This document shows, in pieces, positions 44,823 through 53,577 of a stretch of DNA of 64,000 bases. The notes beneath the pieces are model-generated. The model worked only from the letters and a program-made list of their open reading frames with translations. It was not told the origin of the DNA and ran no database searches. The DNA comes from Desulfobacteraceae bacterium (lineage in GTDB: Bacteria > Desulfobacterota > Desulfobacteria > Desulfobacterales > Desulfobacteraceae), in NCBI GenBank assembly GCA_016744295.1, contig JADGEQ010000028.1, forward strand, positions 28,750-92,749, given 5' to 3'. The position numbers and the translations under genes were made by a program. Numbering within the stretch: the first letter of the stretch is position 1; every line of letters starts with the position of its first letter.

Positions 44823-45972
44823 CAATTTCTTCCCTTGAGAATGGTGTTTCGATGCTACAATCGCAAAATTTATGAATTCCCCCCATGTTGTCCATGGCTT
44901 TTCTGACAAAGGATTCATCCACCAGCTCCCCTGTCGCTTTGCCGGCATCCAGGGAGGCAAGAAAATTGGTATCCCCCTCAACCCTGGTTTGTTTCATCTG
45001 CTCCACAATAAATCGAGTGGCAGAAGGGAAGGGGAAGGGCTGGAAACCGATTCTTGCCACATTCCATTGGGGATGAACCAGTTCGGTTTTTAAAGGGGGT
45101 TCAAAAACCCGGGCCAGGACAGTTTCCGGAACCGGAAGATATCCTTCGCCGTCACGGCTGAGCAGATGGGCCGTTTCTTTTGGGTTGCTCTGGCACCAGG
45201 CCTGGGCCCGGACAATGGCATTGATAGCTTTTTGCATCATGACAGGGTTCTGGTTGATAACAGGCTCATTGGCAACAATGACACAGCAGGGATGATTTTT
45301 CCAGATATCTCCTGAAAAGCGCATGATTCTGGCATTGAATTTTTCCTGGGCCAGGGCATTGAAGGGATCTGCCACGATAAATGCGTCTATTCTTCTGCCC
45401 AGAAGGGCCGTGGGCATGTCCGGCGGTGATAAAACAAACAGGTTTACTTCGTTTGGGGCAAGTTTTGCAGACTGGGGTTTTATGACCGGCACAAGTCCCT
45501 GGGTCCGAATGCCCAATTGGAGGATGAGGTTGTGCATGGAATACCAGGAGGGAACCGCCACTTGTTTTCCGCCAAGATCTGAAAAATTGTATATTCCGGA
45601 ATCCCCCCTGACCGTCACTGCACTGCCGTTGGTATGGTCCCATGCCAGCACTTTTACCGGGATCTTTTGTTTAAACCGCATCCACACCGGGATGGGGAAG
45701 AGCATGTGGGTTAAATTAAATTTTCCGGCCAAAAAGGATTCAACCAATATTTTCCAGGATCGGACCATTATTGGCCGTTCGACCTGAAGTCCCTCCTGGG
45801 CAAAATAGCCAAGCCCGTGGGCGACAAGAAGGGGGGTTGCATCGGTTATGGGGAGGTATCCTAATCTTAGGGGCGTCTGTTGGGCAAAAGAAGGCGCAAC
45901 TCCTGGCAGAATGAGTCCGGAGCAAGCCGCTGCAGCGGTTTTCAGAAATTTTCGCCGGGACCATGTATTCAT
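44809..45972 (-). CDS. Tat-exported ABC transporter substrate-binding protein (NrtA/SsuA-like)
   Basis: The N-terminus NTWSRRKFLKTAAAACSG carries a twin-arginine signal (SRRKFLK), followed by a hydrophobic stretch and a likely cleavage after SFA. The mature part is an NMT1/NrtA fold: LRLGYLPITDATPLLVAHGLG, TQGLVPVIKP, DAFIVADPFNA, and WKNHPCCVIVANEPVI near residue 230. It shares the HPCC block with the two cytoplasmic paralogues of the operon. The ligand is not evident; nitrate, sulfonate or thiamin-like molecules are typical. RBS AGGAGAAAA precedes the ATG. Confidence 0.9.
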   Translation of the reverse strand: MNTWSRRKFLKTAAAACSGLILPGVAPSFAQQTPLRLGYLPITDATPLLVAHGLGYFAQEGLQVERPIMVRSWKILVESFLAGKFNLTHMLFPIPVWMRFKQKIPVKVLAWDHTNGSAVTVRGDSGIYNFSDLGGKQVAVPSWYSMHNLILQLGIRTQGLVPVIKPQSAKLAPNEVNLFVLSPPDMPTALLGRRIDAFIVADPFNALAQEKFNARIMRFSGDIWKNHPCCVIVANEPVINQNPVMMQKAINAIVRAQAWCQSNPKETAHLLSRDGEGYLPVPETVLARVFEPPLKTELVHPQWNVARIGFQPFPFPSATRFIVEQMKQTRVEGDTNFLASLDAGKATGELVDESFVRKAMDNMGGIHKFCDCSIETPFSREEIVEIN

Positions 45973-45983
45973 TTTATTTTCTC

Positions 45984-46751
45984 CTACAACACGCTTCGTT
46001 TGGCCAGGTAGGCATTTTTGAATCGTTCCAGGATTTTACTCCTGATCTCCTTGAACTTCGGATGGTTCCGGTCCCTTGGGTAGGGTTCGTTTATTTCAAA
46101 AATATTGGTGATATTTGCCGGTTCCCCTCCCAGAAGGATGATTTTATTGCCTAACCGTACGGCTTCATCAATGTCATGGGTGACAAATACGGCGGTGAAT
46201 TGTTCTGACAACCATATATTTACCAGCTCTTCCTGGATATGGGCCTGGGTAAAGGTATCCAGGGAAGCAAATGGTTCATCTAGGAGAAGGGCGCTGGGGT
46301 GCCCCACCAAAGCCCGTGCAAGGCAGACCCGCTGGGCCATGCCCAGGGACAACTGGCCGGGTTTTGAATCACAAAATCCCGCTAGCCCCATGATTTCAAG
46401 AAATTGGTTTACCCTATAATCAAGTTTCTCTACATCCCCCCTTATTTTGCAGCCATAGGCGACATTTTCCTTTACATTGAGCCAGGGTATCAGGGCTGGC
46501 TGCTGAAAGAGGATGGACCGGGAGGGGTGGATCCCCTTAATCTTCTGACCATCCACATGTATGGTACCCGAAGTGGGGTGTTCAAGCCCGGCCAGAAGGT
46601 TTAAAAGGGTGGTTTTTCCGCACCCGGACTCACCCAGAATAACCACAAAATCGCCTGCTTCGATGGAAAAGGAAATATCTTTGAGTACAGTATAATCCGC
46701 TTTTTTAGGGCTGCTGTATACCTTGGTTACTTTTTCAATCTCAATTTTCAC
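45984..46751 (-). CDS. ABC transporter ATP-binding protein (nitrate/sulfonate type)
   Basis: A 255-residue ATPase of the SsuB/NrtD group. Walker A LGESGCGKTTLLNLLAG near residue 38, Q-loop LFQQPALIPWLN near residue 84, signature QLSLGMAQRVCLARAL (LSLGM in place of LSGGQ) near residue 133, Walker B LLLDEPFASLD near residue 157 and the switch FVTHDIDEAV near residue 190. Start is GTG 46751, overlapping the stop of the upstream cytoplasmic binding-protein gene. Position 2-3 of the signature motif deviates (SLGM), which also occurs in some relatives. Confidence 0.93.
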   Translation of the reverse strand: MKIEIEKVTKVYSSPKKADYTVLKDISFSIEAGDFVVILGESGCGKTTLLNLLAGLEHPTSGTIHVDGQKIKGIHPSRSILFQQPALIPWLNVKENVAYGCKIRGDVEKLDYRVNQFLEIMGLAGFCDSKPGQLSLGMAQRVCLARALVGHPSALLLDEPFASLDTFTQAHIQEELVNIWLSEQFTAVFVTHDIDEAVRLGNKIILLGGEPANITNIFEINEPYPRDRNHPKFKEIRSKILERFKNAYLAKRSVL

Positions 46752-47728
46752 AGATTTATTTCCGATAGCGCTTTTGCCGCATAGGCAGGGTTGAGAAAGG
46801 TATCCAGATGAATGGTATGGGGCATTACCCCCATGGTTTTTGTCATATAGGTTTGAATAATGTCCAGTTGTTTTCTGTCGGCCACTAATTTTTTCGGGGT
46901 ATAGCTTATGCCGCTATTTAAAAGGGCTTGTTGGACAATTTCTTGTTCCTGGTCCAAAAAATTTTGGGCACACCCCATTAGGTTACCATCTGTTTGAGGG
47001 GAACCTGGCTTAAGGTTCTGTATTTGAGTGTCCAGTATTTGGGCAGACTTAAAAAAATGACCCACCAGTTCTTCCACCGCCTTGCCCCGTGACGCAAGCT
47101 CTTTTTGTACTACAAATCCGCAACAGGGGTGATCCTTCCACAGACTGTCCGAGGTGCACAGCGCATCTCCAGAGCCCCTGGCAATGGCCGCACTGCCATA
47201 GGGTTCCGGAGCCATATAGGCGCCAATATCCTGGTCTTGATCATTTTCAAGCATTTGGGGCATGAGAAAGGGAGGTACCTGTTCTGTTATGATGTGGTTG
47301 GGGGCTGCCGGGCCTGGGGGGGCAAGGTTTAAGCCGGTCGCGGTCAGAAGTTTATGGAGCAGCAGGTGTTGAACAGACAGCCCATGGGGGATCAAAATGT
47401 TTTTTCCCTTTAAATCAGCCAGGCTTTTTATCCCGGCTTTCTTGTTTTTTACCATCAAACTGCCGGATCTGTGGACAAACATTAAAAAAGAGATATCAAG
47501 GCCTGCTGCAAATAGATCCATTGCCAGGGGAACTGTTATAAATGCGCCGTGAAGATCGCCACGCCTTAAGCCGTCACAAAGTTGCTCCCATGAATTCATG
47601 GGGATGTTTTCAAGGGTTGAGTGGTGTAATGGATCACCTTTGGAGTGAAGCCTGTAAACAGAGCAACCCAGGACCAGGTGATCAATAATTTTTAAATGTC
47701 CGATGCGAATATTCAGATTTTTCTCCAT
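46748..47728 (-). CDS. Cytoplasmic solute-binding-domain protein, paralogue of the receiver-fused domain
   Basis: A 326-residue NMT1/NrtA-like domain without any signal peptide or receiver. It aligns by eye with the C-terminal domain of the receiver fusion: IDHLVLGCSVYRLHSKGD, VPLAMDLFAAGLDIS, HGLSVQHLLLHKLL, and WKDHPCCGFVVQKEL. ATG 47728 follows AGAGG. It is the promoter-proximal gene of the operon, overlapping the ATPase gene by 4 bp. Because an importer's binding protein must be outside the membrane, this one probably acts as an intracellular sensor or enzyme-like partner; that is inference. Confidence 0.82.
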   Translation of the reverse strand: MEKNLNIRIGHLKIIDHLVLGCSVYRLHSKGDPLHHSTLENIPMNSWEQLCDGLRRGDLHGAFITVPLAMDLFAAGLDISFLMFVHRSGSLMVKNKKAGIKSLADLKGKNILIPHGLSVQHLLLHKLLTATGLNLAPPGPAAPNHIITEQVPPFLMPQMLENDQDQDIGAYMAPEPYGSAAIARGSGDALCTSDSLWKDHPCCGFVVQKELASRGKAVEELVGHFFKSAQILDTQIQNLKPGSPQTDGNLMGCAQNFLDQEQEIVQQALLNSGISYTPKKLVADRKQLDIIQTYMTKTMGVMPHTIHLDTFLNPAYAAKALSEINL

Positions 47729-47750
47729 TAATACCTCTTTTCTCGGCCAC

Positions 47751-47766
47751 TTGGTATTAATACTAA
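47751..47766. promoter_or_regulatory. Palindromic operator-like site in the divergent promoter region
   Basis: TTGGTATTAATACTAA has a perfect 10-bp core GTATTAATAC and outer matching TT/AA. It lies between the start of the ABC/receiver operon and the divergent CheD-like gene, 23 bp upstream of the operon's first ATG. The same 177-bp region shows no clear -24/-12 element. Confidence 0.35.
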
Positions 47767-47905
47767 ACCATAAAATAAGCTGATATAACGATGCCATTAT
47801 TAACACAGGTGCAAAATTCTGGCAAGGCCATTAACGGTTATTGCTTGATATGGAAAGCCAAATGATATAAAAGAGATCCCAATAAAACAAAGTAAATATA
47901 TTGAT

Positions 47906-48418
47906 ATGAATAATCATTCTGAAAAACCTGTTACCAGAGATTATTTTCTGAAACCCGGATATATATATCTGCCTGAAAAACCAACTGTGATATCCACGGT
48001 GCTGGGCTCTTCTGTTTCCGTCAGTCTTTATGATAAAAAATTGAAGACAGGCGGAATGAATCATTTTCTTTTTCCCGTTGTGGATATGGGAAAACAGACA
48101 ACCTCATTGTATGGAAATGTTGCCGTTTTAACCCTGGTCCGGATGATGCTGGAAAACGGGTCTGTCCTGTCAAGCCTGGAAGCACAGATTTTTGGGGGTG
48201 CCGATAACAGGGTTGATTCCTCCCCGGGCATCGGGCATGAAAATTTAAAAATCGCCCGATCTATTTTAAACCAAAAACAGATAAAAATTGTTTCAGAGGA
48301 TGTGGGGGGAGAACTTGGCCGGAAAATTGTTTTTAATACCATGACCTATGAAATTTTAACCCTGAAGGTGGAAAGGCTGAGAAAATCAGACTGGTATCCT
48401 TATAAAAAGGGGCGATAG
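47906..48418 (+). CDS. CheD-like chemoreceptor deamidase homologue lacking the catalytic cysteine
   Basis: A 170-residue protein with the CheD fold pattern: ISTVLGSSVSVSLYD near residue 32, GGMNHFLFPVVD near residue 50 with the catalytic histidine, MLENGSVLSSLEAQIFGGAD near residue 80, and KIVSEDVGGELGRKIVFNT near residue 130. In active CheD the first motif reads LGSCVAV and its Cys attacks the receptor glutamine; here the codon is TCT (Ser). The protein is therefore probably not a deamidase and may act as a binding partner. It is divergent from the ABC/receiver/HPt operon. No receptor, CheA or CheC is in the window. Confidence 0.82.
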   Translation: MNNHSEKPVTRDYFLKPGYIYLPEKPTVISTVLGSSVSVSLYDKKLKTGGMNHFLFPVVDMGKQTTSLYGNVAVLTLVRMMLENGSVLSSLEAQIFGGADNRVDSSPGIGHENLKIARSILNQKQIKIVSEDVGGELGRKIVFNTMTYEILTLKVERLRKSDWYPYKKGR

Positions 48419-48432
48419 ATGGGGGGATATCG

Positions 48433-50133
48433 TTAAAGGCGTCCTTTCCGGATGATGGCCACAAGCAGCCATATTCCCATGATGGCGGCGGTGGTGAATC
48501 CGGCGATTCCAATGACCGAGACCCCGAATAAAAGCGGGGGGATGTTTGAGTTCAGCACAATGGCAGAGCCTAGGATCAGGGCGGCTATTATAATGGAAAA
48601 AGAGATCCTGTTGCTTGTCTGGTCCTGGGTGATCATCAATTTGTCCAGTCCCTCAATTTTTACAATTGTTTTTAGTTTTCCCAGCTTTGCCATGCGAACC
48701 AGGTCCGTCGTATCCCCTGGCAAGGTTTGAAGCAGTTTAAATGATTCTCCTGCAATTCCCATAACATCCCGGGCAATGCGGGAGGGGGAAAATTTTAAAT
48801 ATTTGGCAGCCGTTACATAGGGAATGGCATGGCCGATCATGTCAAATTCCGGATCCAGCTTTCTAGCGATCCCTTCAATGGAGACAAAGGCCTTCATCAT
48901 TAAAAATAGGTCCGGTGGAATTCTGAGGCTGTGGGATGCGCAAAGCTCTAAAAAATCATTAACCATCCGATTGGTTTTAATATCTTTTAAGGCACGGGAA
49001 AGATGAACCGAGCTGAACACTGCAATTGTCTTTTCAAGGCTTGCCATATCCGGCAGATTTTCATATTCAGCCAGTTCACATAGCAACCGGGCCACAAGCT
49101 TTGTATTGCCCGAGGCAAGTGCGTGGATCAGGTCCACAAATATCTCCCGGGTGGTCGTATCCACAAACCCGGTCATACCAAAATCCACCGGGCAAATCCG
49201 ATTGTCTTCAAGGATGAAAATATTGCCCGGGTGGGGGTCTGCGTGGAAGAAGCCATGTTCAAACACCTGCTTCATGATGAAATCGGCTCCATATCGGGTA
49301 ATCTTTTTTCGATCAAGGGATGCCCGGTCAATGGCAGCAATATCATCGGCTTTGAGTCCTTGGATGAACTCCATGGCAAGGACCCGCTCACTGGATTCTT
49401 GCCTGTGGACCCTGGGGATATGGATGGTCTTGTCATGGAGAAATTGCTGGGCCATCTGTTCCATATTCGCGGCTTCGATGGTGTAGTCCAGCTCTTTTTC
49501 AAGGGTTTTTGCAAACTCTTCCACTATCCTCACCGGCCTGAACAGAGCGACCTCCTCAATGTTTTTTTCCATGATGGATGCCAGATGGTGGATGATTTCA
49601 AGGTCCGCTTCAATGGTTTTTCGAATCCCCGGCCGTTGAATTTTTACCGCGATTTGTTCATTTCCCGATAGGTAGGCTTTGTGAACCTGGCCGATGGAGG
49701 CCGAGGCAAACGGGGTTTTCTCAATGGTGTCAAATATTGCGGTATGGGGTTTGCCAAATTCCGAGATGATGATCTGTTCAACATGTTCAAATCCAAAAGG
49801 GGGAACTTTGTCCTGAAGCTTTGTCAGTTCTGCGGTCAGATCCACGGGAATCAGATCGGGACGAGTGGAGAGAACCTGGCCCATTTTTATGAATGTGGGG
49901 CCAAGCTCCTCCAAAGCCATCCTGATTCTCTGATTCTTGGACAGTTTTTCAACCCGTTCATGGGGTTTGGTAAAGGGAATCAGATTCAGTCCTGATTCAA
50001 TATAGTGGTCAATTTTCATGGCCTCTATAATATTTTCAAATCCGTATTTGAAAATAATACCAATGATCTGCTGGTATCGGATCAGATGCCGATACCGCTT
50101 ACCAACCCTGCCGATGGTTTTAATGCTGAGCAT
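48433..50133 (-). CDS. UbiB/ABC1-family atypical kinase
   Basis: A 566-residue UbiB (AarF) protein. Features are the KxGQ-type helix TFIKMGQVLSTRPDLIP near residue 74, ASIGQVHKAYL near residue 128, the lysine in IAVKIQRPGIR near residue 146, the catalytic loop GFFHADPHPGNIFI near residue 288, and VDFGMTGFVD near residue 306. Two hydrophobic segments close the C-terminus. The family supports quinone synthesis or lipid homeostasis; in this anaerobe a menaquinone role is plausible but unproven. A phasin-like gene precedes it by 15 bp, a pairing common in Desulfobacterales. Confidence 0.9.
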   Translation of the reverse strand: MLSIKTIGRVGKRYRHLIRYQQIIGIIFKYGFENIIEAMKIDHYIESGLNLIPFTKPHERVEKLSKNQRIRMALEELGPTFIKMGQVLSTRPDLIPVDLTAELTKLQDKVPPFGFEHVEQIIISEFGKPHTAIFDTIEKTPFASASIGQVHKAYLSGNEQIAVKIQRPGIRKTIEADLEIIHHLASIMEKNIEEVALFRPVRIVEEFAKTLEKELDYTIEAANMEQMAQQFLHDKTIHIPRVHRQESSERVLAMEFIQGLKADDIAAIDRASLDRKKITRYGADFIMKQVFEHGFFHADPHPGNIFILEDNRICPVDFGMTGFVDTTTREIFVDLIHALASGNTKLVARLLCELAEYENLPDMASLEKTIAVFSSVHLSRALKDIKTNRMVNDFLELCASHSLRIPPDLFLMMKAFVSIEGIARKLDPEFDMIGHAIPYVTAAKYLKFSPSRIARDVMGIAGESFKLLQTLPGDTTDLVRMAKLGKLKTIVKIEGLDKLMITQDQTSNRISFSIIIAALILGSAIVLNSNIPPLLFGVSVIGIAGFTTAAIMGIWLLVAIIRKGRL

Positions 50134-50148
50134 AGTCAGTAGCCGGTG

Positions 50149-50454
50149 TTATTGTTTTTTGGGTTCTATCTTTTCAGTCAGTCTATCAATCCGCTGGTTT
50201 AGCTGCTTAATATCGGACCGTGTGGGTAAATCCAGTTTGTTTAATATTTTTTCAATGGTGGTTTCTATTTTTTTATCCAGTCCCTCTTTGGCATCTTCAT
50301 ATTTTTGCTGGCACTCATTGAGAAATTCTTTTGCTTCCCCCTGGCTCATCTTGGATTGTTCGGCAAATTCCTTTGCCAGTTCCTCAATTTCGCTCTTGGA
50401 TCTCAGGGCCATACCCACACCGGTTAACAGACTTTTTTTGATGGTTTCAAACAT
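50149..50454 (-). CDS. Phasin-like coiled-coil protein
   Basis: A 101-residue, entirely helical protein rich in Lys/Glu, beginning MFETIKKSLLTGVGMALRSK, and ending KLDLPTRSDIKQLNQRIDRL, the PhaF/phasin-like ending that contacts a coiled coil. It is commonly encoded next to ubiB. RBS AGGAG precedes the ATG. The function is unknown. Confidence 0.75.
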   Translation of the reverse strand: MFETIKKSLLTGVGMALRSKSEIEELAKEFAEQSKMSQGEAKEFLNECQQKYEDAKEGLDKKIETTIEKILNKLDLPTRSDIKQLNQRIDRLTEKIEPKKQ

Positions 50455-50478
50455 TTGTCCTCTCCTGTTATTGTAACC

Positions 50479-52326
50479 TTATTTTGAACCAAAGGAGACA
50501 TCCAGAATATCCTCTACACAGGTGTCTGCCTCCAGGATGGCGTCCATCTTACCATAGGCCTGGGGAAGAAGGGTAGAAATAAAAAAACTGGCAGTTGCCA
50601 TTTGTCCGGCATAAAAGGCTGCGTCCTTGTTTTTAGCCGCTTTTTGGGCAATGGCTTTTTTGTCCAGGCTTCCCACTTTCTTGGCCAGTTTGGGGGCGGC
50701 AATGCTGGCACGCCACAGATGCATCCAGGCAAAGGTGACATCTCCTGTGATCTCCAGAAAGGGATGGGCAAAGGCATAGGCATTTAATGCCTTATCGGAT
50801 CTGGATCGCTCACCCATCACCTTTGCCACTTCTTCCAGTCTTGCTACGGCATGGGCCACCTTGGCTGTCAGCTGTTCAACACCTTCAATTTCCTGGGCTT
50901 CCTGGAGGGTTTTTTTGATCTGACCGATGAAATAATCAAATGATTTTCCCTGGTTCATGGAAAGCTTTCGGCCCAGAAGATCCATGGCCTGGATACCGTT
51001 GGTGCCTTCATAGATCATGAAAATACGGGTATCCCGCATGAGCTGCTCCACGGGAAATTCCTGAACATATCCATAGCCGCCGTAAACCTGAACGCCGTGG
51101 GAGCAAACCTCAAGGGATTTGTCCGTGATATAGCCTTTGACAATGGGGGTTAATACCTCAATCAAGGCAGCTGTTTCTTTTTTTAAACTTTCATCGTCCG
51201 TGGTGGAAACAATGTCCGAGCATTTACCATAGTAGTATATCAAAGACCGCATACCCTCGGTATAGGCTTTCATATTGAGCAATTGGCGTTTAACATCCGG
51301 GTGCTGGATAATGGCAACATCCTTGGCGTCAGGATCTTTTCCTGCGGTGAGATGTCTTCCCTGGACCCTTATTCTGGCATATTCCAGGGCATACATATAG
51401 GAGGCAGAGGCCACGGCAAATCCCTGCATGCCGACAAAGGCCCGGGCCTCATTCATCATTTTGAACATTTCCGGCATGCCTTTATTCTCTTCTCCGAGAA
51501 GGGTGCCGATGCATTCGCCTTTTTCCCCCAAAGAGAGGGAGGCGGTGGCATTCCCGTGGATCCCCATTTTTTCTTCCAACCCGGTGCAGACCACATTATT
51601 AAAGGCACCCAGGCTGCCGTCGTCATTTACCAGGATTTTGGGAACCAGGAACAGAGATATCCCCCTTGTGCCGGCAGGGGCACCTTCAATTCTGGCAAGG
51701 ACCGGGTGGATGATATTGTCACACAGGTCATGCTCGCCGGCGGAGATAAAAATTTTGGTTCCCTGGATGGCATAGGTCCCGTCCGCTCGTTTAACGGCAG
51801 TGGTGGTCAGTGCCCCCACGTCGGACCCTGCTTCGGATTCCGTGAGCAGCATGGTGCCGCCCCACTTGCCTGCAAACATTTTTTTCATATATAGCTTTTT
51901 TTGGGTATCATCTCCAAAGGCTTCTACTAATTTGGCGGCTCCGTGGGTCATGCCGTAATAGAGCATAAATGCAGAATTGGCCCCCACCATGTATTCGAGG
52001 GCGGCGCAACCCACGGTCTTTGGCATGCCCTGGCCCCCCACTTGAGGGTCGTCACACATGGCCAGCCATTCTCCTTCACAATAGAGTTTCCATGCCCGCT
52101 TAAAAGAGTCGGGCACCGTGACCTTACCATTTTCAAGCTTGCATCCTAGCTCATCTCCATCCTTAAAGGTGGGTAAAATCTCTTTGATGGCCAGATTTCT
52201 TGCTTCGGAAACAATCAGGTCAACGGTTTTTTTATTAAACTCTTCAAACAGTTCATGGTCAACCATTCCAATCTGTTCATGCAATACAAAGTCCACATCT
52301 CTTCTGTCTGAAATAAGCTGTGCCAT
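50479..52326 (-). CDS. Acyl-CoA dehydrogenase, large DmdC-like type with C-terminal domain
   Basis: FAD-dependent acyl-CoA dehydrogenase of 615 residues, larger than the ~380-residue short form, matching the DmdC/AidB-like group with an extra C-terminal domain. Visible are MLLTESEAGSDVGALTT near residue 155, VQVYGGYGYVQEFPVEQLMR near residue 416, and MIYEGTNGIQAMDLLGRK near residue 442, where the Glu is the catalytic-base position. ATG 52326 follows GGAGAG. It may act in fatty-acid, branched-chain or methylthiopropionate-type degradation; substrate is not determinable. No etf or other beta-oxidation gene is adjacent. Confidence 0.88.
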   Translation of the reverse strand: MAQLISDRRDVDFVLHEQIGMVDHELFEEFNKKTVDLIVSEARNLAIKEILPTFKDGDELGCKLENGKVTVPDSFKRAWKLYCEGEWLAMCDDPQVGGQGMPKTVGCAALEYMVGANSAFMLYYGMTHGAAKLVEAFGDDTQKKLYMKKMFAGKWGGTMLLTESEAGSDVGALTTTAVKRADGTYAIQGTKIFISAGEHDLCDNIIHPVLARIEGAPAGTRGISLFLVPKILVNDDGSLGAFNNVVCTGLEEKMGIHGNATASLSLGEKGECIGTLLGEENKGMPEMFKMMNEARAFVGMQGFAVASASYMYALEYARIRVQGRHLTAGKDPDAKDVAIIQHPDVKRQLLNMKAYTEGMRSLIYYYGKCSDIVSTTDDESLKKETAALIEVLTPIVKGYITDKSLEVCSHGVQVYGGYGYVQEFPVEQLMRDTRIFMIYEGTNGIQAMDLLGRKLSMNQGKSFDYFIGQIKKTLQEAQEIEGVEQLTAKVAHAVARLEEVAKVMGERSRSDKALNAYAFAHPFLEITGDVTFAWMHLWRASIAAPKLAKKVGSLDKKAIAQKAAKNKDAAFYAGQMATASFFISTLLPQAYGKMDAILEADTCVEDILDVSFGSK

Positions 52327-52646
52327 ATATAATCTCTCCATTTTAGATGACGGTTTTTATTTGATATTAAGATTTCTATTTGTATTTTCCTAAGCAAAAA
52401 AAACTCAGTTGTCAATATCTGAGGTGTGAAAAGTTTGATAATGTCAAACCCTTTTTAGCCTATTTAAAAAATTATTCTTAAAAAGAAAATGAAGTGGATT
52501 TATGGCGGCCTAAAATGCTCCGGAAACAAACACCTAAAAAAATGCGGTGAATCAAAAAAAATATTGATTTCTGTGCCGATTCATATGATGCTAAGCGAAT
52601 GTAGTTATGGATAGATTCTAATCTTTGGGTGTGATGCAGGAGAATC
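52327..52646. other. Divergent intergenic region with a short operator-like inverted repeat
   Basis: This 320-bp AT-rich region separates the acyl-CoA dehydrogenase gene from the divergent MBL gene and contains no ORF with coding character. The clearest structure is GTTTGA-TAATG-TCAAAC at 52433-52449, a 6-bp inverted repeat with a 5-bp centre, which could bind a TetR/FadR-type regulator of the dehydrogenase. Confidence 0.4.
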
Positions 52647-53501
52647 ATGTACATTAAATGTTGGGGTTCCAGGGGATCAATTTCTGTATCAGGGCAACAA
52701 TATGTGCGTTATGGCGGTGATACAACCTGTATCGAAATCCAGGCAAAAACAGGGGAAATCGTTATCATTGACGCCGGCACCGGGATCCGGAGGCTGGGAA
52801 AATCACTTCTTGCCCGCAAGGAATCTGACTACACCCTGCTGTTAACCCATACCCACTGGGATCATATTCTGGGGATTGCATTTTTTAAACCCTTGCTTTA
52901 CAGCAAAACCCGGGTGGTTATCCAGGACCGGCAATTTGCCTGTGTCGATACCAAAGGGGTATTGAACCAAGTGCTCAAGCCTCCTTTTTTCCCCGTCCAG
53001 CTCACGGATCTGAAAGCGGATATTAAATTTGATGCCTCCTTAACCGGTAGTTTTAAAATCGGCTCTCTGGAGGTTGATATGATTCCCACAAGTCATTCGG
53101 ACGGGAGCATGGGCTATCGATTTACCGAAGAGGGGAAACGGTTTGTTTTTTTAACGGATAATGAACTTGGGTTTGCCCACCCCCAGAGCCGGCAGACAGA
53201 AGATTATATCCAGTTTGCCAAAAATGCGGATCTTTTATTCCATGATGCCGAGTATACTAAGGATGAATATACCCGCAAAATCGGGTGGGGGCACTCTTCG
53301 GTCCCGGATGTTTTGGATCTGGCCTCAAGGGCCCGGGTGAAAAAATTGGGCCTGATTCATGTGAACCAGGACCGCACCGATGATCAGATGGATGCCATTG
53401 TAAAAGACTGCAACCGATTTTTAAAAACCAACACCCAGGCAACCAATACCCAGGCTATTGATTGTTTTGCCGTTCCCTATAATTTTGAAACCATTCTTTA
53501 A
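52647..53501 (+). CDS. MBL-fold metal-dependent hydrolase (RNase Z/phosphodiesterase-like)
   Basis: A 284-residue metallo-beta-lactamase-fold protein beginning MYIKCWGSRGSISVSG. It has DAGTGIRRLG near residue 43, the metal site THTHWDHILG near residue 69, IPTSHSDGSMGYRF near residue 150, FLTDNELG near residue 170, FHDAEYTKDEY near residue 198 and GWGHSSVPDV near residue 213. This resembles cyclic-nucleotide phosphodiesterase/PhnP-like families often found in signalling proteins. Substrate unknown. RBS CAGGAGAA precedes the ATG. Confidence 0.85.
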   Translation: MYIKCWGSRGSISVSGQQYVRYGGDTTCIEIQAKTGEIVIIDAGTGIRRLGKSLLARKESDYTLLLTHTHWDHILGIAFFKPLLYSKTRVVIQDRQFACVDTKGVLNQVLKPPFFPVQLTDLKADIKFDASLTGSFKIGSLEVDMIPTSHSDGSMGYRFTEEGKRFVFLTDNELGFAHPQSRQTEDYIQFAKNADLLFHDAEYTKDEYTRKIGWGHSSVPDVLDLASRARVKKLGLIHVNQDRTDDQMDAIVKDCNRFLKTNTQATNTQAIDCFAVPYNFETIL

Positions 53502-53577
53502 TCGCTTTAATCTGATAATTTAACCCGATAATTTAATTTGGGCCTCCTCCTTTAAAAAAAATGGAAATAAAATACAA

